Source: Micromussa lordhowensis (lineage: Eukaryota; Cnidaria; Anthozoa; Scleractinia; Lobophylliidae). From it: a stretch of DNA of 64,000 bases. The notes beneath the pieces were generated by a model that ran no database searches, was not told where the DNA came from, and worked only from the letters and a program-made list of their open reading frames with translations. Location: positions 31,179,125-31,243,124 of the forward strand of contig OZ026599.1 of the NCBI GenBank assembly GCA_964020085.1. The letters are read 5' to 3'. The number at the start of each line of letters is the position of its first letter. Position 1 is the first letter of the stretch. Made by a program: the position numbers and the translations under genes. Positions 63,451 to 64,000 of this stretch are shown in pieces.

Positions 63451-63877
63451 TATCTAAAATCATTTAAGGCACCTGTCAATTCTCAGTTATTTATTCCAAT
63501 TTGTTCTCGAAATAAATCATTTGATTGCTACGAAAGCTTGTATAAGTGTCACTCGACATGCTACATCCGACATCCGAGAGAGAACAGAAAACATCCTGCA
63601 TCCGACATGATGATAAAAAAGGTTGAATGGCCAAACAATTGAAAACCTTTGCCTTTAATAAAGCCTTTTCTCTGATTCTGGAGGGTGGCAGGACGTGAAG
63701 TGAAGTGAATTTTCATCGTTTGTCTCGTATTTCCAATGTTGCAATTAGTTGTTACGGTCTTGATGTAACATCTAACATTCCTGTCGCCATGGATTTCCAA
63801 CACGTGGTACTGATGGTTCTACTGTACGTCAGTGCCGCTTTTGGTACGAGCTTCATTATCAGTTTTGAGATGAGGGT

Positions 63878-64000
63878 GGAGCGTCTCCTTGGTTCAAGTC
63901 GTACCTTTTCGATCCATTCCAGCGCGTTTCACTCGATGGTAAAGTTTCTAAGAAATCTCAGTTAACACAAGGCGTTTCTCAAGGGTGGTGTTTGGGACCG
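63878..64000 (+). pseudogene. Non-LTR retrotransposon RT fragment, runs off the window
   Basis: In the frame starting at 63878 it reads SPWFKSYLFDPFQRVSL, then LTQGVSQGWCLGP, matching WFxSYLxxRxQ.V and the GVPQGSxLGP motif of LINE reverse transcriptases (Ser and Trp replace conserved residues). The upstream sequence is not clearly coding. Confidence 0.8.

Overview
This is eukaryotic nuclear DNA, most likely from a cnidarian and probably a stony coral. The reasons are GT-AG introns, BEL/Pao and Ty3/Gypsy retrotransposons, a tRNA-derived SINE and abundant foldback MITEs of the kind common in coral assemblies, and a cluster of single-coding-exon class A GPCRs. The species cannot be read from the sequence. 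Almost everything other than the GPCRs is mobile or repetitive.

Layout. 1-17575: a 30-bp minisatellite (1-1526 and 14081-17575) split by a 12.5-kb BEL/Pao retrotransposon on the minus strand (LTRs 1527-2617 and 13833-14080, TSD GTAAT). About 2.57 kb of its pol is present three times in tandem. 17690-26800: the most unusual region. A predicted three-exon gene for a ~959-aa superfamily 3 (E1/NS1-type) helicase on + (20353-23482) converges with a single-exon gene for a 575-aa zinc finger / tyrosine recombinase / Myb protein on - (23732-25459). Upstream of the recombinase lies an array of GGAAC/GTTCC dyads (25817-26323). Upstream of the helicase lies a large head-to-head inverted repeat (18385-19745). 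Both outer edges carry the same 9-bp minisatellite. I read this as a candidate undescribed DNA element, or a domesticated remnant of one, that pairs a replicative helicase with a site-specific recombinase. 27060-29570: a decayed non-LTR retrotransposon (minus) carrying a 178-bp MITE.

29888-42573 and 48736-58748 are two copies of one segmental duplication. Each holds an integrase-like pseudogene fused to the 30-bp minisatellite, then a GPCR gene, then a conserved non-coding stretch with a splice donor. Copy 1 was later hit by a Ty3/Gypsy element (31587-36204, TSD GTTAC). Copy 2 was hit by several MITEs, including a 675-bp foldback with TTAA flanks. Each copy therefore supplies the empty site for insertions in the other. 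59040-59330 is the upstream region of a GPCR copy whose coding part is missing. 61179-62418 is a third GPCR with a one-base frameshift. Between and beyond these lie a BEL-like gag fragment, two LINE fragments (60754-61130, and 63878-64000 running off the window), and a SINE split exactly by a 508-bp foldback element (44916-45423).

The GPCRs are the only genes with a clear host-type role. All three can be modelled with a 5' non-coding exon spliced to an acceptor one base before the ATG. Identity statements are from reading alignments by eye; no search or identity calculation was run.
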